A stretch of DNA of 64,000 nt from Paracoccaceae bacterium (GTDB lineage Bacteria; Pseudomonadota; Alphaproteobacteria; Rhodobacterales; Rhodobacteraceae). The translations under genes and the position numbers were made by a program. Below are positions 26,596-35,525 of this stretch, piece after piece (position 1 is the stretch's first letter; each line of letters opens with the position of its first letter). The stretch covers positions 30,922 through 94,921 of the forward strand of contig PAQV01000035.1 in assembly GCA_002709405.1 (NCBI GenBank), read 5' to 3'. The notes beneath the pieces are model-generated. The model ran no database searches. It worked only from the letters and a program-made list of their open reading frames with translations, and was not told the DNA's origin.

Positions 26596-27188
26596 CCGCG
26601 CTTGAGGATCGAATCATCCGGGCTTTGGGCGGGTCTGGGGGCCCGTCGTCGGATTTCGACCTCAATCCCGAAGTTCAGCTTCCGCCGGGCCGCAAGCTGC
26701 GCCCGGCGGGGGTCCTTCTGGGCATCGACGTGACAGGTGCAGCGCCGCGGGTTTTGTTGACCAAGCGGTCGTCCAGGTTGAAACACCATCCCGGCCAGAT
26801 CGCCTTTCCGGGCGGCAAGCAGGATGACACCGACGCCGATGTCATCGACGCCGCGCTCAGAGAGGCCGAGGAAGAGGTCGCCCTGCCGCGATCCTCGGTT
26901 CGGGTTCTTGGCACGATGCCCGCGCACGAGACGGTGACCAGTTTCATGGTGACGCCGGTGGTGGCCTTGATCGAGACGCCGTTTTCCATTCGTCCCGAAC
27001 CGGGCGAGGTCGAAGAGGCCTTCGACGTGCCGTTGGATCACCTCCTGGACCCGGCCAATTACAGCGTTCAGTCCCGGCGGTGGCGGGGGAGCCAACGGCA
27101 TTACTTCACGGTGCCATATGGACCCTATTACATATGGGGCGCGACCGCGCGGATGTTGCGCACATTTGCCGAACGGATGCGGGCGTGA
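26592..27188 (+). CDS. CoA pyrophosphatase-type Nudix hydrolase
   Basis: 198 residues with a GTG start overlapping the hslO stop. Both the UPF0035 signature LLTKRSSRLKHHPGQIAFPG and the Nudix box GGKQDDTDADVIDAALREAE then EEV are present, the combination seen in the CoA-hydrolysing NudL/Nudt7 group. It probably cleaves CoA or acyl-CoA to phosphopantetheine and 3',5'-ADP. It couples to cca through a GTGA overlap. Confidence 0.9.
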   Translation: MTALEDRIIRALGGSGGPSSDFDLNPEVQLPPGRKLRPAGVLLGIDVTGAAPRVLLTKRSSRLKHHPGQIAFPGGKQDDTDADVIDAALREAEEEVALPRSSVRVLGTMPAHETVTSFMVTPVVALIETPFSIRPEPGEVEEAFDVPLDHLLDPANYSVQSRRWRGSQRHYFTVPYGPYYIWGATARMLRTFAERMRA

Positions 27189-28357
27189 CCCGGATCGCGG
27201 GCGAATGGTTAACCCGGCTGCCTGCGCAGAAGGTCTGCGCCATGCTGGATGGCGCGGGGTATCAGGCTCTGTTTGTCGGTGGCTGCGTGCGCAACACCCT
27301 TCTGGACGCGCCTGTCAGTGACCTGGACCTGTCGACCGATGCCCATCCTGAAACGGTTATCGACCTGGCCGGCAGGGCTGGGCTGAAGGCCATTCCAACC
27401 GGGATCGACCATGGTACCGTCACCGTGGTGCACGATGGGGAACCCATTGAAATCACGACGTTTCGCAAGGATATCGAAACGGACGGGCGACGGGCCGTTG
27501 TGGCCTTTGCCGACACTGTCGACGATGATGCCCGCCGGCGCGACTTCACCATGAACGCGCTTTATGCCCGCATCGATGGCACTCTGATCGATCCGCTTGG
27601 CGGGCTGCCTGACCTGCAGGCGCGACGGGTGCGCTTCATTGGCTCGGCGGCGCGGCGTATTCAGGAAGACTACCTGCGATCCTTACGGTATTTTCGCTTT
27701 CACGCCTGGTACGGGGATGCGGCCCAAGGCATGGACCCGGACGCTCTGGATGCGATCGCCAACCACCTGGACGGGCTGGACACCCTGTCGCGGGAACGGG
27801 TCGGTGCCGAAACGCTCAAGCTGTTGTCTGCCCCCGATCCGGCGCCCGCGGTGGCCGCAATGCGCATGACCGGAGCGTTAATGCATGTGTTGCCGGGGGC
27901 CGACGATCGCGCCCTCGCGCCGCTGGTGCACCTGGAGCAGACCCACGGGTTCGCGCCCGACCCGATCCGGCGCCTGGCAGCGCTGGGCGACGCGGACCTT
28001 ATGGACACCCTGCGGTTGAGCCGCGCCAAGCGGGACCGATGCACAGGACTGCGCGACAGTGCAACGGCCGGGCAAAGCGGGGCCGAACTGGGGTATCGTC
28101 TGGGGTGTGAGGCGGGGCGCGATGTCATCTTGCTGCGCGCTGCACTGATGGAACAACCGCTTGGGGCTGATGAGCTTGCCCAGGTGGATATCGGCGCGGC
28201 GGCAGAGTTCCCCATATCAGCCCGCGACCTGATGCCGATGCATAAAGGGGCAGCACTAGGTAACCAGTTGAAAAAACTGGAACAATCCTGGATATCGTCG
28301 GGCTTTACCCTGACCCGGGCCGCACTTTTGGAGATTTCGCGCGCCCAAGAGGGGTGA
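27185..28357 (+). CDS. cca: CCA tRNA nucleotidyltransferase / poly(A) polymerase family
   Basis: 390 residues from a GTG overlapping the preceding stop; the longer frame to 27080 lies inside the Nudix gene. Class II nucleotidyltransferase signature: ALFVGGCVRNTLLDAPVSD then LDLSTDA with the catalytic DxD. DARRRDFTMNALY and the nucleotide-selecting RIQEDYLRSLRYFRF follow. It adds or repairs the 3' CCA end of tRNA; the alternative, poly(A) polymerase, has the same fold. It ends the hslO-nudix-cca operon. Confidence 0.92.
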   Translation: MTRIAGEWLTRLPAQKVCAMLDGAGYQALFVGGCVRNTLLDAPVSDLDLSTDAHPETVIDLAGRAGLKAIPTGIDHGTVTVVHDGEPIEITTFRKDIETDGRRAVVAFADTVDDDARRRDFTMNALYARIDGTLIDPLGGLPDLQARRVRFIGSAARRIQEDYLRSLRYFRFHAWYGDAAQGMDPDALDAIANHLDGLDTLSRERVGAETLKLLSAPDPAPAVAAMRMTGALMHVLPGADDRALAPLVHLEQTHGFAPDPIRRLAALGDADLMDTLRLSRAKRDRCTGLRDSATAGQSGAELGYRLGCEAGRDVILLRAALMEQPLGADELAQVDIGAAAEFPISARDLMPMHKGAALGNQLKKLEQSWISSGFTLTRAALLEISRAQEG

Positions 28358-28360
28358 CAA

Positions 28361-28377
28361 ACATGATTTCATCATGT
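28361..28377. promoter_or_regulatory. Inverted repeat just after cca, upstream of the ABC cluster
   Basis: ACATGA (28361-28366) and TCATGT (28372-28377) are exact reverse complements around TTTCA. It begins three bases after the cca stop and lies 36 bases before the ten-codon ORF. It may be an operator for the ABC cluster or a weak hairpin in the cca transcript. Confidence 0.3.
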
Positions 28378-28412
28378 AATTGACCGTCATCACCCATGTC
28401 GGAGGGATGCGC

Positions 28413-28445
28413 ATGTATCACGGGATCTGGAATTATCACGGCTAA
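28413..28445 (+). CDS. Possible ten-codon leader peptide upstream of the ABC cluster
   Basis: An ATG six bases after a strong GGAGGG (28401-28406) opens MYHGIWNYHG and stops at TAA. The peptide is rich in Tyr, His, Trp and Gly with YHG repeated. A stable bulged hairpin starts at the base after the stop. This layout resembles translational attenuators, but no competing antiterminator fold or T-tract is evident, so it may be fortuitous. Confidence 0.35.
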   Translation: MYHGIWNYHG

Positions 28446-28474
28446 GGCCGACCGATCCTTGTGATGGTCCGGCC
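28446..28474 (+). promoter_or_regulatory. Hairpin following the possible leader peptide
   Basis: GGCCGACC (28446-28453) pairs with GGTC (28466-28469) and GGCC (28471-28474), and ATC (28455-28457) with GAT (28463-28465). This gives about 11 pairs with one bulged base on each side and a CTTGT loop. It lies 75 bp upstream of the first ABC gene and directly after the leader stop codon. Confidence 0.45.
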
Positions 28475-28548
28475 CAGGCCGAGACACCGCATCATAACCC
28501 CTTTAAAAATCCGCTCTCATTGTACGAGCACCGACAGGTACTCTTCTC

Positions 28549-30393
28549 ATGTTCCGTTTTTTCGAGTCGCTGGTCGATTCTTATGTCGACTATGATGAAA
28601 CCGATCAGCCCAAACCCGGGGTCTGGTCCTTTTTCAAAGACTACTGCCGACCGTTTTTCGGGGTCTTCTGGGTTACGGGGATCCTGTCCGTCGTGGTGGC
28701 CGTGGTCGAAATCGGCCTGATCGGCTACATGGGCCGCCTCGTTGATCTGCTGATCGGGCCGCCGGCCGAAGTCTGGGCCCAGCACGGCACCGAGTTTCTG
28801 ATTGCAGCCGCCTTGATTCTGCTGGTGCGGCCGGCGCTGCACATCGTCGATGTCATGCTGCTGAACAACACGATTCTGCCGCAGATGACGACCTTGGTCC
28901 GGTGGCGGGCGCACCGGCAGGTGTTGCGCCAGTCGGTCGGTTGGTACGAAAATGACTTTGCCGGGCGGATCGCCAACCGGGTCATGCAAACCCCGATGGC
29001 CGCCAGCGAGGTCGTCTTCCAGACCTTCGACGCGCTGACCTTTGCGCTGGCCTACCTCGTCGGGGCCGGCGTGCTGCTGATGGCCGCCGATGTCCGGTTG
29101 CTGCTGCCGCTGACCCTGTGGTTCGTCGGGTATGCCGTCCTGATGCACTGGACCCTGGCCCGTGTCGGGCCGGCCAGCCAGGCCTTTTCCGAGGCGCGGT
29201 CCGAACTGACCGGGCGCATCGTCGACAGCTATTCCAACATCCATTCGGTCAAGATGTTCGCCCATCACGACCTGGAACTGACCCACATGAAAGAGGCCAA
29301 CGACCTGGCCCTGGAAGCCGGGCGCGGCGAAATGCGGGTCTTTACCACGATGGACGTGGTGCTGGTGACTCTGAATGGCCTGCTGATCGTGGGGGTCGTC
29401 GGCTGGGCGATCGCGCTGTGGATGCAGGGCTCTGCCAGTGTCGGCGTGGTTGCCGCGGCGACGGCTTTGACCCTGCGGCTGAACGCCATGACGGGCTGGA
29501 TCATGTGGGCTCTGACCACGTTCTTCCGCCAGCTGGGCATCGTCAAAGAGGGCCTTGAAACGATTTCGCAACCTATCGACCTGGTCGATGCGACGGGCGC
29601 GACGCCGCTGGAATTCGGCCAGGGCCGGATTGCGATCAAGGGCCTCAGCCACCACTACGGCAAGGGGGCCGGAGGGCTGGACAGGATCGACCTGGACATC
29701 GCTCCGGGTCAGAAGGTCGGGTTGATCGGGCGGTCGGGCGCGGGAAAGTCGACGTTGGTGAAGCTGTTGCTGCGGTTCTACGACGTCGAAACCGGGCGGA
29801 TCGAAATCGACGGGCAGGACATTTCCGCCGTGACCCAGGAAAGCCTGCGCCGCCATATCGGCATGGTGCAGCAAGACAGCGCGCTGCTGCATCGGTCAGT
29901 GCGAGAGAACATCCTGTATGGCCGGCCCGAGGCAACCGAGCTGGAAATGGTCGGGGCGGCTCAGCAGGCCGAAGCCCATGATTTCATTCAAACCTTGACG
30001 GATCTGCAAGGCCGCTCGGGCTATGATGCGCACGTGGGCGAACGGGGCGTGAAACTGTCGGGCGGGCAACGTCAGCGGATCACGCTGGCCCGGGTGATGC
30101 TGAAGAACGCTCCGATCCTGGTGCTGGACGAAGCCACCAGCGCGCTGGATTCCGAGGTGGAGGCCGCGATCCAGCACACGCTTTACGGCATCATGGTGGG
30201 CAAGACGGTCATCGCCATTGCCCACCGGCTGTCGACCATCGCCCAGATGGACCGGATCCTGGTGATGGACGAAGGGCGCATTGTCGAGGACGGCACGCAT
30301 GAAGAGCTGCTGGCGCAGGAGGGTCTGTATGCGGCTCTTTGGGCGCGGCAATCGGGGGGATTTATCGGAACCGAAGTGGAGGCGGCGGAATGA
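28549..30393 (+). CDS. ABC exporter half-transporter, first of three
   Basis: 614 residues: six-helix membrane domain (about 35-330) fused to one nucleotide-binding domain (about 365-600). Walker A is GRSGAGKST at residues 394-402, the ABC signature is KLSGGQRQR, Walker B is ILVLDEATSALDS and the H-loop is IAHRLST, so the ATPase site is intact. It belongs to the MsbA/MdlB-like type, which exports lipids, peptides or drugs; no substrate is readable. It overlaps the second gene by ATGA. Confidence 0.9.
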   Translation: MFRFFESLVDSYVDYDETDQPKPGVWSFFKDYCRPFFGVFWVTGILSVVVAVVEIGLIGYMGRLVDLLIGPPAEVWAQHGTEFLIAAALILLVRPALHIVDVMLLNNTILPQMTTLVRWRAHRQVLRQSVGWYENDFAGRIANRVMQTPMAASEVVFQTFDALTFALAYLVGAGVLLMAADVRLLLPLTLWFVGYAVLMHWTLARVGPASQAFSEARSELTGRIVDSYSNIHSVKMFAHHDLELTHMKEANDLALEAGRGEMRVFTTMDVVLVTLNGLLIVGVVGWAIALWMQGSASVGVVAAATALTLRLNAMTGWIMWALTTFFRQLGIVKEGLETISQPIDLVDATGATPLEFGQGRIAIKGLSHHYGKGAGGLDRIDLDIAPGQKVGLIGRSGAGKSTLVKLLLRFYDVETGRIEIDGQDISAVTQESLRRHIGMVQQDSALLHRSVRENILYGRPEATELEMVGAAQQAEAHDFIQTLTDLQGRSGYDAHVGERGVKLSGGQRQRITLARVMLKNAPILVLDEATSALDSEVEAAIQHTLYGIMVGKTVIAIAHRLSTIAQMDRILVMDEGRIVEDGTHEELLAQEGLYAALWARQSGGFIGTEVEAAE

Positions 30394-32273
30394 GCGCGCG
30401 CATCATGAAACCGGCGAAATCATATGCCGGAAAGATTCTGAAAACCTTTGAAGACCTGATCGACCCCTTCGCGGATCATCCAGCCGGCACGCCTCCGTCG
30501 CGACTGGTGCCCTACATGCTGTCGATGCTGAAACCCTTCGGCAAATGGTTGCCCGTGATGGCCACCATGTCGGTGGCCGTGGCCGTCGTCGAGGTATCGC
30601 TGCTGTTCTACACCGGCCGGCTGATCGACCTGATGGCCGACGGTGGCGTGGCTGAATTCTGGCAGGCCAACGGGACGGAACTGATCATCGCGACCATCGC
30701 GATCTTTTTCTTCCGGCCGTTGATCATCGGCCTGGCGCACATGTTCCTGGAACAGACCCTGGTGTCCAATAGCCAGGACCTGGTGCGCTGGCGGTCCCAC
30801 AAGCACATGCTGGGCCAGTCGATGACCTTCTTCCAGAACGACTTTGCCGGGCGGCTGACCAACCGGGTCATGCAGCAGGGTCCGGCAGTCGAAGACAGCT
30901 CCTACATGATGTTCGAAGCGGTCTGGTTCGCCCTGGTCTACGTGATCTCGGCAGCAGTGATGATCGCGGCCTTCGACATCTGGCTGGTGATCCCCTTGCT
31001 GGCCTGGCTGGGGGCCTACGTCACCTACAACATCGCGCTTGCGAAACGGGTGGCCGTCGCGTCCGAGAAATCGTCGGACGCGCGGTCGATGGTCACGGCC
31101 CGGGTGGTCGATGCCTACACCAACATCGAAACGGTCAAACTGTTCGCCGACGACGCGCAAGAAGAAGGCTATGTGCTGTCGGCCATGCGCCGGCACCGGC
31201 TGCGGTTGCAGCGGTTCCTGCGGCTGATGACCGAAATGCACTTCCTTCTGAACTTCCTGAACGGCGCGATGATCATCGGGGTCCTGGGGCTGGCCATGTA
31301 CCTGTGGTCGATCCAGGCCGTGACGATCGGAGAGGTCGCGGCGGCCTCGGCCCTGGTGATGCGGCTGAACGGGATGTCCGGCTGGATCATGTGGGTCACG
31401 ATCCGCCTGTTCGAACATATGGGGGTGATCCAGGAAGGGCTGCGGTCGATTTCCGTGCCGCACGCGCTGGTCGACAAACCCCAGGCGCCGGCATTGCAGG
31501 TGACGGACGGAAAGATCCGGTTCGACGCGGTCACGCAGCATTATGGCAAGGGGTCCGGCGGGCTGGATCATCTGAACCTGACCATCCGGCCCGGCGAAAA
31601 GGTCGGCCTGGTGGGGCGGTCGGGCGCGGGGAAATCCTCGCTGGTCAACTTGCTGTTGCGGTTCCGTGACCCGGAAGAGGGGCGGATCCTGATCGACGGA
31701 CAGGACGTGTCGGCCGTGCGCCAGACGTCGCTGCGCCAGCAGATCGGCATGGTCACGCAGGACAGTTCCCTGCTGCACCGCTCGATCCGGGCCAACCTGC
31801 TGTATGGCCGGCCGGACGCGACGGATGCCCAGATGATCGACGCGGCGAAACAGGCGGCGGCGCATGACTTCATCCTGGGTCTTCAGGACCGGCAGGGGCG
31901 CACGGGCTATGATGCCCATGTGGGCGAGCGCGGTGTGAAGCTGTCGGGCGGTCAGCGGCAGCGGATCGCCATGGCGCGCGTCATCCTGAAAGACGCGCCG
32001 ATCCTGGTGCTGGACGAAGCGACCAGCGCGCTGGATTCCGAGGTCGAGGCACAGATCCAGGACACGCTTTATAATGTGATGTCCGGCAAGACCGTCATTG
32101 CCATTGCGCACAGGCTCTCTACCATTGCTCATATGGACCGGATCATCGTCCTGGACCGGGGCCGCATCGCCGAGCAGGGCTCGCACAGCGAGTTGCTGGC
32201 CAAAGGTGGTCTTTATGCCGGCTTCTGGACGCGGCAATCCGGCGGATTCCTGAACCCCGAGGCGGCCGAATAA
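30390..32273 (+). CDS. ABC exporter half-transporter, second of three
   Basis: 627 residues from the ATG overlapping the previous stop, with GGAGGCGG upstream. The membrane domain (about 45-345) carries the segment FFQNDFAGRLTNRVMQ, nearly identical to YENDFAGRIANRVMQ in the first gene, showing close paralogy. Walker A GRSGAGKSS starts near residue 409, followed by KLSGGQRQR and ILVLDEATSALDS. All catalytic residues look intact. It probably pairs with one of its neighbours. Confidence 0.9.
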   Translation: MSARIMKPAKSYAGKILKTFEDLIDPFADHPAGTPPSRLVPYMLSMLKPFGKWLPVMATMSVAVAVVEVSLLFYTGRLIDLMADGGVAEFWQANGTELIIATIAIFFFRPLIIGLAHMFLEQTLVSNSQDLVRWRSHKHMLGQSMTFFQNDFAGRLTNRVMQQGPAVEDSSYMMFEAVWFALVYVISAAVMIAAFDIWLVIPLLAWLGAYVTYNIALAKRVAVASEKSSDARSMVTARVVDAYTNIETVKLFADDAQEEGYVLSAMRRHRLRLQRFLRLMTEMHFLLNFLNGAMIIGVLGLAMYLWSIQAVTIGEVAAASALVMRLNGMSGWIMWVTIRLFEHMGVIQEGLRSISVPHALVDKPQAPALQVTDGKIRFDAVTQHYGKGSGGLDHLNLTIRPGEKVGLVGRSGAGKSSLVNLLLRFRDPEEGRILIDGQDVSAVRQTSLRQQIGMVTQDSSLLHRSIRANLLYGRPDATDAQMIDAAKQAAAHDFILGLQDRQGRTGYDAHVGERGVKLSGGQRQRIAMARVILKDAPILVLDEATSALDSEVEAQIQDTLYNVMSGKTVIAIAHRLSTIAHMDRIIVLDRGRIAEQGSHSELLAKGGLYAGFWTRQSGGFLNPEAAE

Positions 32274-32298
32274 GGCCGTCCTTTTCGGAGCAACACAC

Positions 32299-34185
32299 AT
32301 GAAATGGCCAGAAGGCGAGGTTGCGGAATGCAAGGTCGCCAATATTCATCCTGTTTATCAACGGCTTGCCGACACGATCGCGCCGTTTCGCCGGGCCGAG
32401 GGCTATCCTCCGCAAAAGCTGATCCCATTTATGGGGTGGGCGCTGGAAGGGGCCTGGACGCAGATCTGGCTGGCCATCGCGGCCTCGATTTCCGTGGGGG
32501 TTACCACGGTGGTGGGCTTCTGGCTGATCGGCTGGGTCATCGACACGGCGCAGGCGGTGGGACCAGGCTTTCTCGTGTCTCATATTTGGGCGATTGTCTT
32601 ACTTGCGGTCTTTTATATGGGCATCTGGCCGCTGTCGATGGCGGCCAACGCGGCGTTCAACTCGGTCACATTGGGGCCCAACCTGTACGCGCTGACCCTG
32701 AACCGGGTGAACCGCTACACGCTGGGGCAAAGCCTGTCGTATTTCGACAACGATTTCGCCGGGCGGATCGCCCAGAAAAGCCAGCAGACGGCGCGGGCGC
32801 TGACCGAAGTCGTCACCGAAGGCACCAACATCCTGGGCAACGCGCTGGCCGCGGTGATCAGTGCTGCGCTGTTGCTGGCGGCGGTCGATTGGCGGCTGGG
32901 GCTGGCCGTGGCGATCTGGATGGTGGCCTATGTCTACCTGGTCAAACACTTCCTGCCGCGCATCCGCGAGCGGTCGCAGCTGCGCGCGGCGCGGCGGGCG
33001 GTGGTCACGGGCCAGATCGTCGACACGATCACCAATATCCGGACGGTAAAGCTGTTTGCCCATGGCGAGGCCGAGGAGACGGCGACCGAGGGCGCCCTGT
33101 CGGGCTACCGGGAATCGGGGATCGCCTGGGCGTCGACGGTGGTGACCTTCCGGCTGTGGATCTTCACGCTGGCCGGGCTGTTGCCGACCGTGCTGATCAT
33201 AATGGCGCTGTGGCTGTGGGGGCGGGGGCTGGCCTCGACCGGGGACATCGCGGCGGCGGGGCTGATCTCCACCCGGCTGGCGACGATGACCGGCTGGGTG
33301 AGCTTTGCGTCCCTGGGGATCTTTACCAACATCGGCGAGATCGAGGACGGCATCCGCACCCTGACCCCGCGCGACCGGCTGGAGGATGCGCCGGACGCCA
33401 CCGAATTGCAGGTCTCGGCGGCGGGTGTGTCGTACAAGGACGTGGATTTCACCTATGGCCGCAAGGAAGGCGGGGTCACGGGGCTGAACCTGGACATCGC
33501 TCCGGGGGAAAAGCTGGGGATCGTGGGCGCGTCGGGTGCGGGCAAGTCGACGCTGGTGGCGCTTCTGTTGCGGCTTTATGCGCCGGAAGGCGGCCGGATC
33601 GAGATCGACGGGCAGGATACGGCGCTGGTCACGCAGGAAAGCCTGCGCAAGCAGATCTCGATGGTCACGCAGGAAACGGCGATGTTCAACCGCTCGGCCC
33701 GGGACAACATCCTGTACGGCCGGCCGGACGCGACCGAGGAGGAGATGATCGCGGCGGCGCAGAAGGCCGAGGCGCACGAGTTCATTCTTGGGCTGAAGGA
33801 TCACCGGGGCCGGACGGGCTATGACGCGCACCTGGGCGAACGCGGTGTGAAACTGTCCGGTGGGCAGCGGCAGCGGATCGCGCTGGCCCGGGCCATCGTG
33901 AAGGATGCGCCGATCCTGGTGCTGGACGAGGCGACAAGTGCGCTGGATTCCGAGGTCGAGGCCGCGATCCAGCAGGCGTTGCACCGGGTGATGGAGGGCA
34001 AGACCGTGCTGGCCATCGCGCACCGGCTGTCGACGCTGAGCGAGATGGACCGGATTGTGGTCCTGGACCACGGGCAGATCGTGGAATCGGGGGCCCATGC
34101 GGACCTGTTGGCCGAGGGCGGGCTGTATGCCCAGTACTGGGCGCGGCAGTCCGGGGGCTTCATTCAGACCGAGGCCGCGGAATAG
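32299..34185 (+). CDS. ABC exporter half-transporter, third of three
   Basis: 628 residues, 25 bp after the second gene, with GGAG upstream. Walker A is GASGAGKST from about residue 410 (GAS rather than GRS as in the other two), with KLSGGQRQR, ILVLDEATSALDS and IAHRLST intact. The membrane domain has YFDNDFAGRIAQKSQQ at the paralogous position. The N-terminus differs from the other two. Three half-units in a row could form a homodimer plus a heterodimer or alternative pairings. Confidence 0.9.
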   Translation: MKWPEGEVAECKVANIHPVYQRLADTIAPFRRAEGYPPQKLIPFMGWALEGAWTQIWLAIAASISVGVTTVVGFWLIGWVIDTAQAVGPGFLVSHIWAIVLLAVFYMGIWPLSMAANAAFNSVTLGPNLYALTLNRVNRYTLGQSLSYFDNDFAGRIAQKSQQTARALTEVVTEGTNILGNALAAVISAALLLAAVDWRLGLAVAIWMVAYVYLVKHFLPRIRERSQLRAARRAVVTGQIVDTITNIRTVKLFAHGEAEETATEGALSGYRESGIAWASTVVTFRLWIFTLAGLLPTVLIIMALWLWGRGLASTGDIAAAGLISTRLATMTGWVSFASLGIFTNIGEIEDGIRTLTPRDRLEDAPDATELQVSAAGVSYKDVDFTYGRKEGGVTGLNLDIAPGEKLGIVGASGAGKSTLVALLLRLYAPEGGRIEIDGQDTALVTQESLRKQISMVTQETAMFNRSARDNILYGRPDATEEEMIAAAQKAEAHEFILGLKDHRGRTGYDAHLGERGVKLSGGQRQRIALARAIVKDAPILVLDEATSALDSEVEAAIQQALHRVMEGKTVLAIAHRLSTLSEMDRIVVLDHGQIVESGAHADLLAEGGLYAQYWARQSGGFIQTEAAE

Positions 34186-34217
34186 TGGGCTTGGCGCTTT
34201 TGGCTGGCGGCGTTACT

Positions 34218-34242
34218 GGGGTATTTTTGAAGAGAAAGAAGC
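34218..34242 (+). repeat. Dispersed intergenic element, truncated copy upstream of the RNA methyltransferase
   Basis: GGGGTATTTTTGAAGAGAAA then GAAGC matches the conserved core of the element described at 43243, 45942, 60172 and 61057, but the upstream hairpins are missing. It lies in the leader of the next gene, and the purine-rich tail runs straight into its AGGAG ribosome site. Confidence 0.75.
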
Positions 34243-34254
34243 AGGAGTGCCGCC

Positions 34255-35484
34255 TTGAGCCAGACCGAGCGCCATCGGATCGAGCGATTGGGTCACCAGG
34301 GCGACGGGATCGCCCAGGGGCCGGTCTATGCGGCGCGGGCCTTGCCCGGAGAGCTGGTCGAGGGCCGGCGCGACGGTGACCGGTTGGTGGATGTGCGGAT
34401 CGTCGAGCCGTCGTCTGACAGGGTGTCGCCGCCCTGTCCGCATTATAAAGGGTGTGGCGGGTGCGCGTTGCAACATGGCTCTGACCCGTTCGTGGCGGGG
34501 TGGAAGCTGGACGTGGTGCGTCATGCGCTGGAGGCGCAGGGGATCGAGACGGTTTTCCGCGATGTGATCACATCGCCGGCGCAGTCACGCAGGCGGGCGG
34601 TGATTGCTGCACGACGGACGAAAAAGGGCGCCATGGCGGGGTTTTACGGCCGGGCGTCGGATGTGATCACGGAAATTCCGAAGTGCCGGGTCCTGAGCCC
34701 TGCGTTGGTGGAAGCCTTGCCGGTGGCTGAGGAGCTGGCGCGGATCGGGGCCTCGCGCAAGGGGCCCCTGGCGGTAACCGTGACCGAGACGGAGAACGGG
34801 TTGGACGTGGCCGTGCGCGGGGGGAAGCCCCTGGATGCGGAGTTGCGCCAATCGCTGCCGGCCCTGGCCACGACGCGGGGATTGGCCCGGATTGCCTGGG
34901 AGGACGAGGTGGTGGCCACGCGGTTGCCGCCGGAACAGGTGTTCGGGGGGACGCGGGTGATTGCTCCGTCCGGGGCTTTTCTGCAGGCGACAAAATCGGG
35001 CGAGGCGGCCCTGCTGGCGGCGGTCGAAGAGATCACCGACGGGGCCAAACGTGTGGCCGACCTGTTCTGTGGCAGCGGGACCTTCACCTTGCCGCTGGCT
35101 CGGCGGGCCGAGGTGCACGGGGTCGAGGCAGTGCCGGAGATGTTGACCGCGCTGGACCGGGGGTGGCGTCACGGCGACGGGTTGCGCAAGGTCACGACCG
35201 AGGCGCGGGACCTGTTTCGCCGACCCCTGACCCCGGATGAGCTGACCCGTTACGACGCGGTGGTCATCGACCCGCCGCGCGCCGGGGCAGAGGCTCAGAC
35301 TCGGATGCTGGCCGAGGCGCGGGTGCCGGTGATTGCCTCTGTCTCGTGCAACCCGGTGACCTTTGCCCGTGATGCGCGCGTGTTAACGACTGCGGGATAC
35401 CGCCTGATGTGGGTGCAGGTGGTGGATCAATTTCGCTGGTCGACCCATGTGGAACTTGCCGCAGCGTTTTCGCTATCGCATTAG
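34255..35484 (+). CDS. TrmA/RlmD-family class I RNA (uracil-C5) methyltransferase
   Basis: 409 residues from a TTG with AGGAG seven bases upstream. An N-terminal TRAM-like segment precedes an iron-sulfur cysteine set: Cys61, Cys67, Cys70 (PCPHYKGCGGC) and Cys144. The SAM site is VADLFCGSGTFTLPLA, and the catalytic nucleophile is Cys365 in SVSCNP. The family methylates C5 of uridine in rRNA or tRNA; whether the target is 23S U1939-like or tRNA U54 cannot be decided. Its leader contains a copy of the dispersed element. Confidence 0.9.
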   Translation: MSQTERHRIERLGHQGDGIAQGPVYAARALPGELVEGRRDGDRLVDVRIVEPSSDRVSPPCPHYKGCGGCALQHGSDPFVAGWKLDVVRHALEAQGIETVFRDVITSPAQSRRRAVIAARRTKKGAMAGFYGRASDVITEIPKCRVLSPALVEALPVAEELARIGASRKGPLAVTVTETENGLDVAVRGGKPLDAELRQSLPALATTRGLARIAWEDEVVATRLPPEQVFGGTRVIAPSGAFLQATKSGEAALLAAVEEITDGAKRVADLFCGSGTFTLPLARRAEVHGVEAVPEMLTALDRGWRHGDGLRKVTTEARDLFRRPLTPDELTRYDAVVIDPPRAGAEAQTRMLAEARVPVIASVSCNPVTFARDARVLTTAGYRLMWVQVVDQFRWSTHVELAAAFSLSH

Positions 35485-35525
35485 ACGGGGACGACGGGTC
35501 TAGCAGACAGACGAGACGGGCGGAC

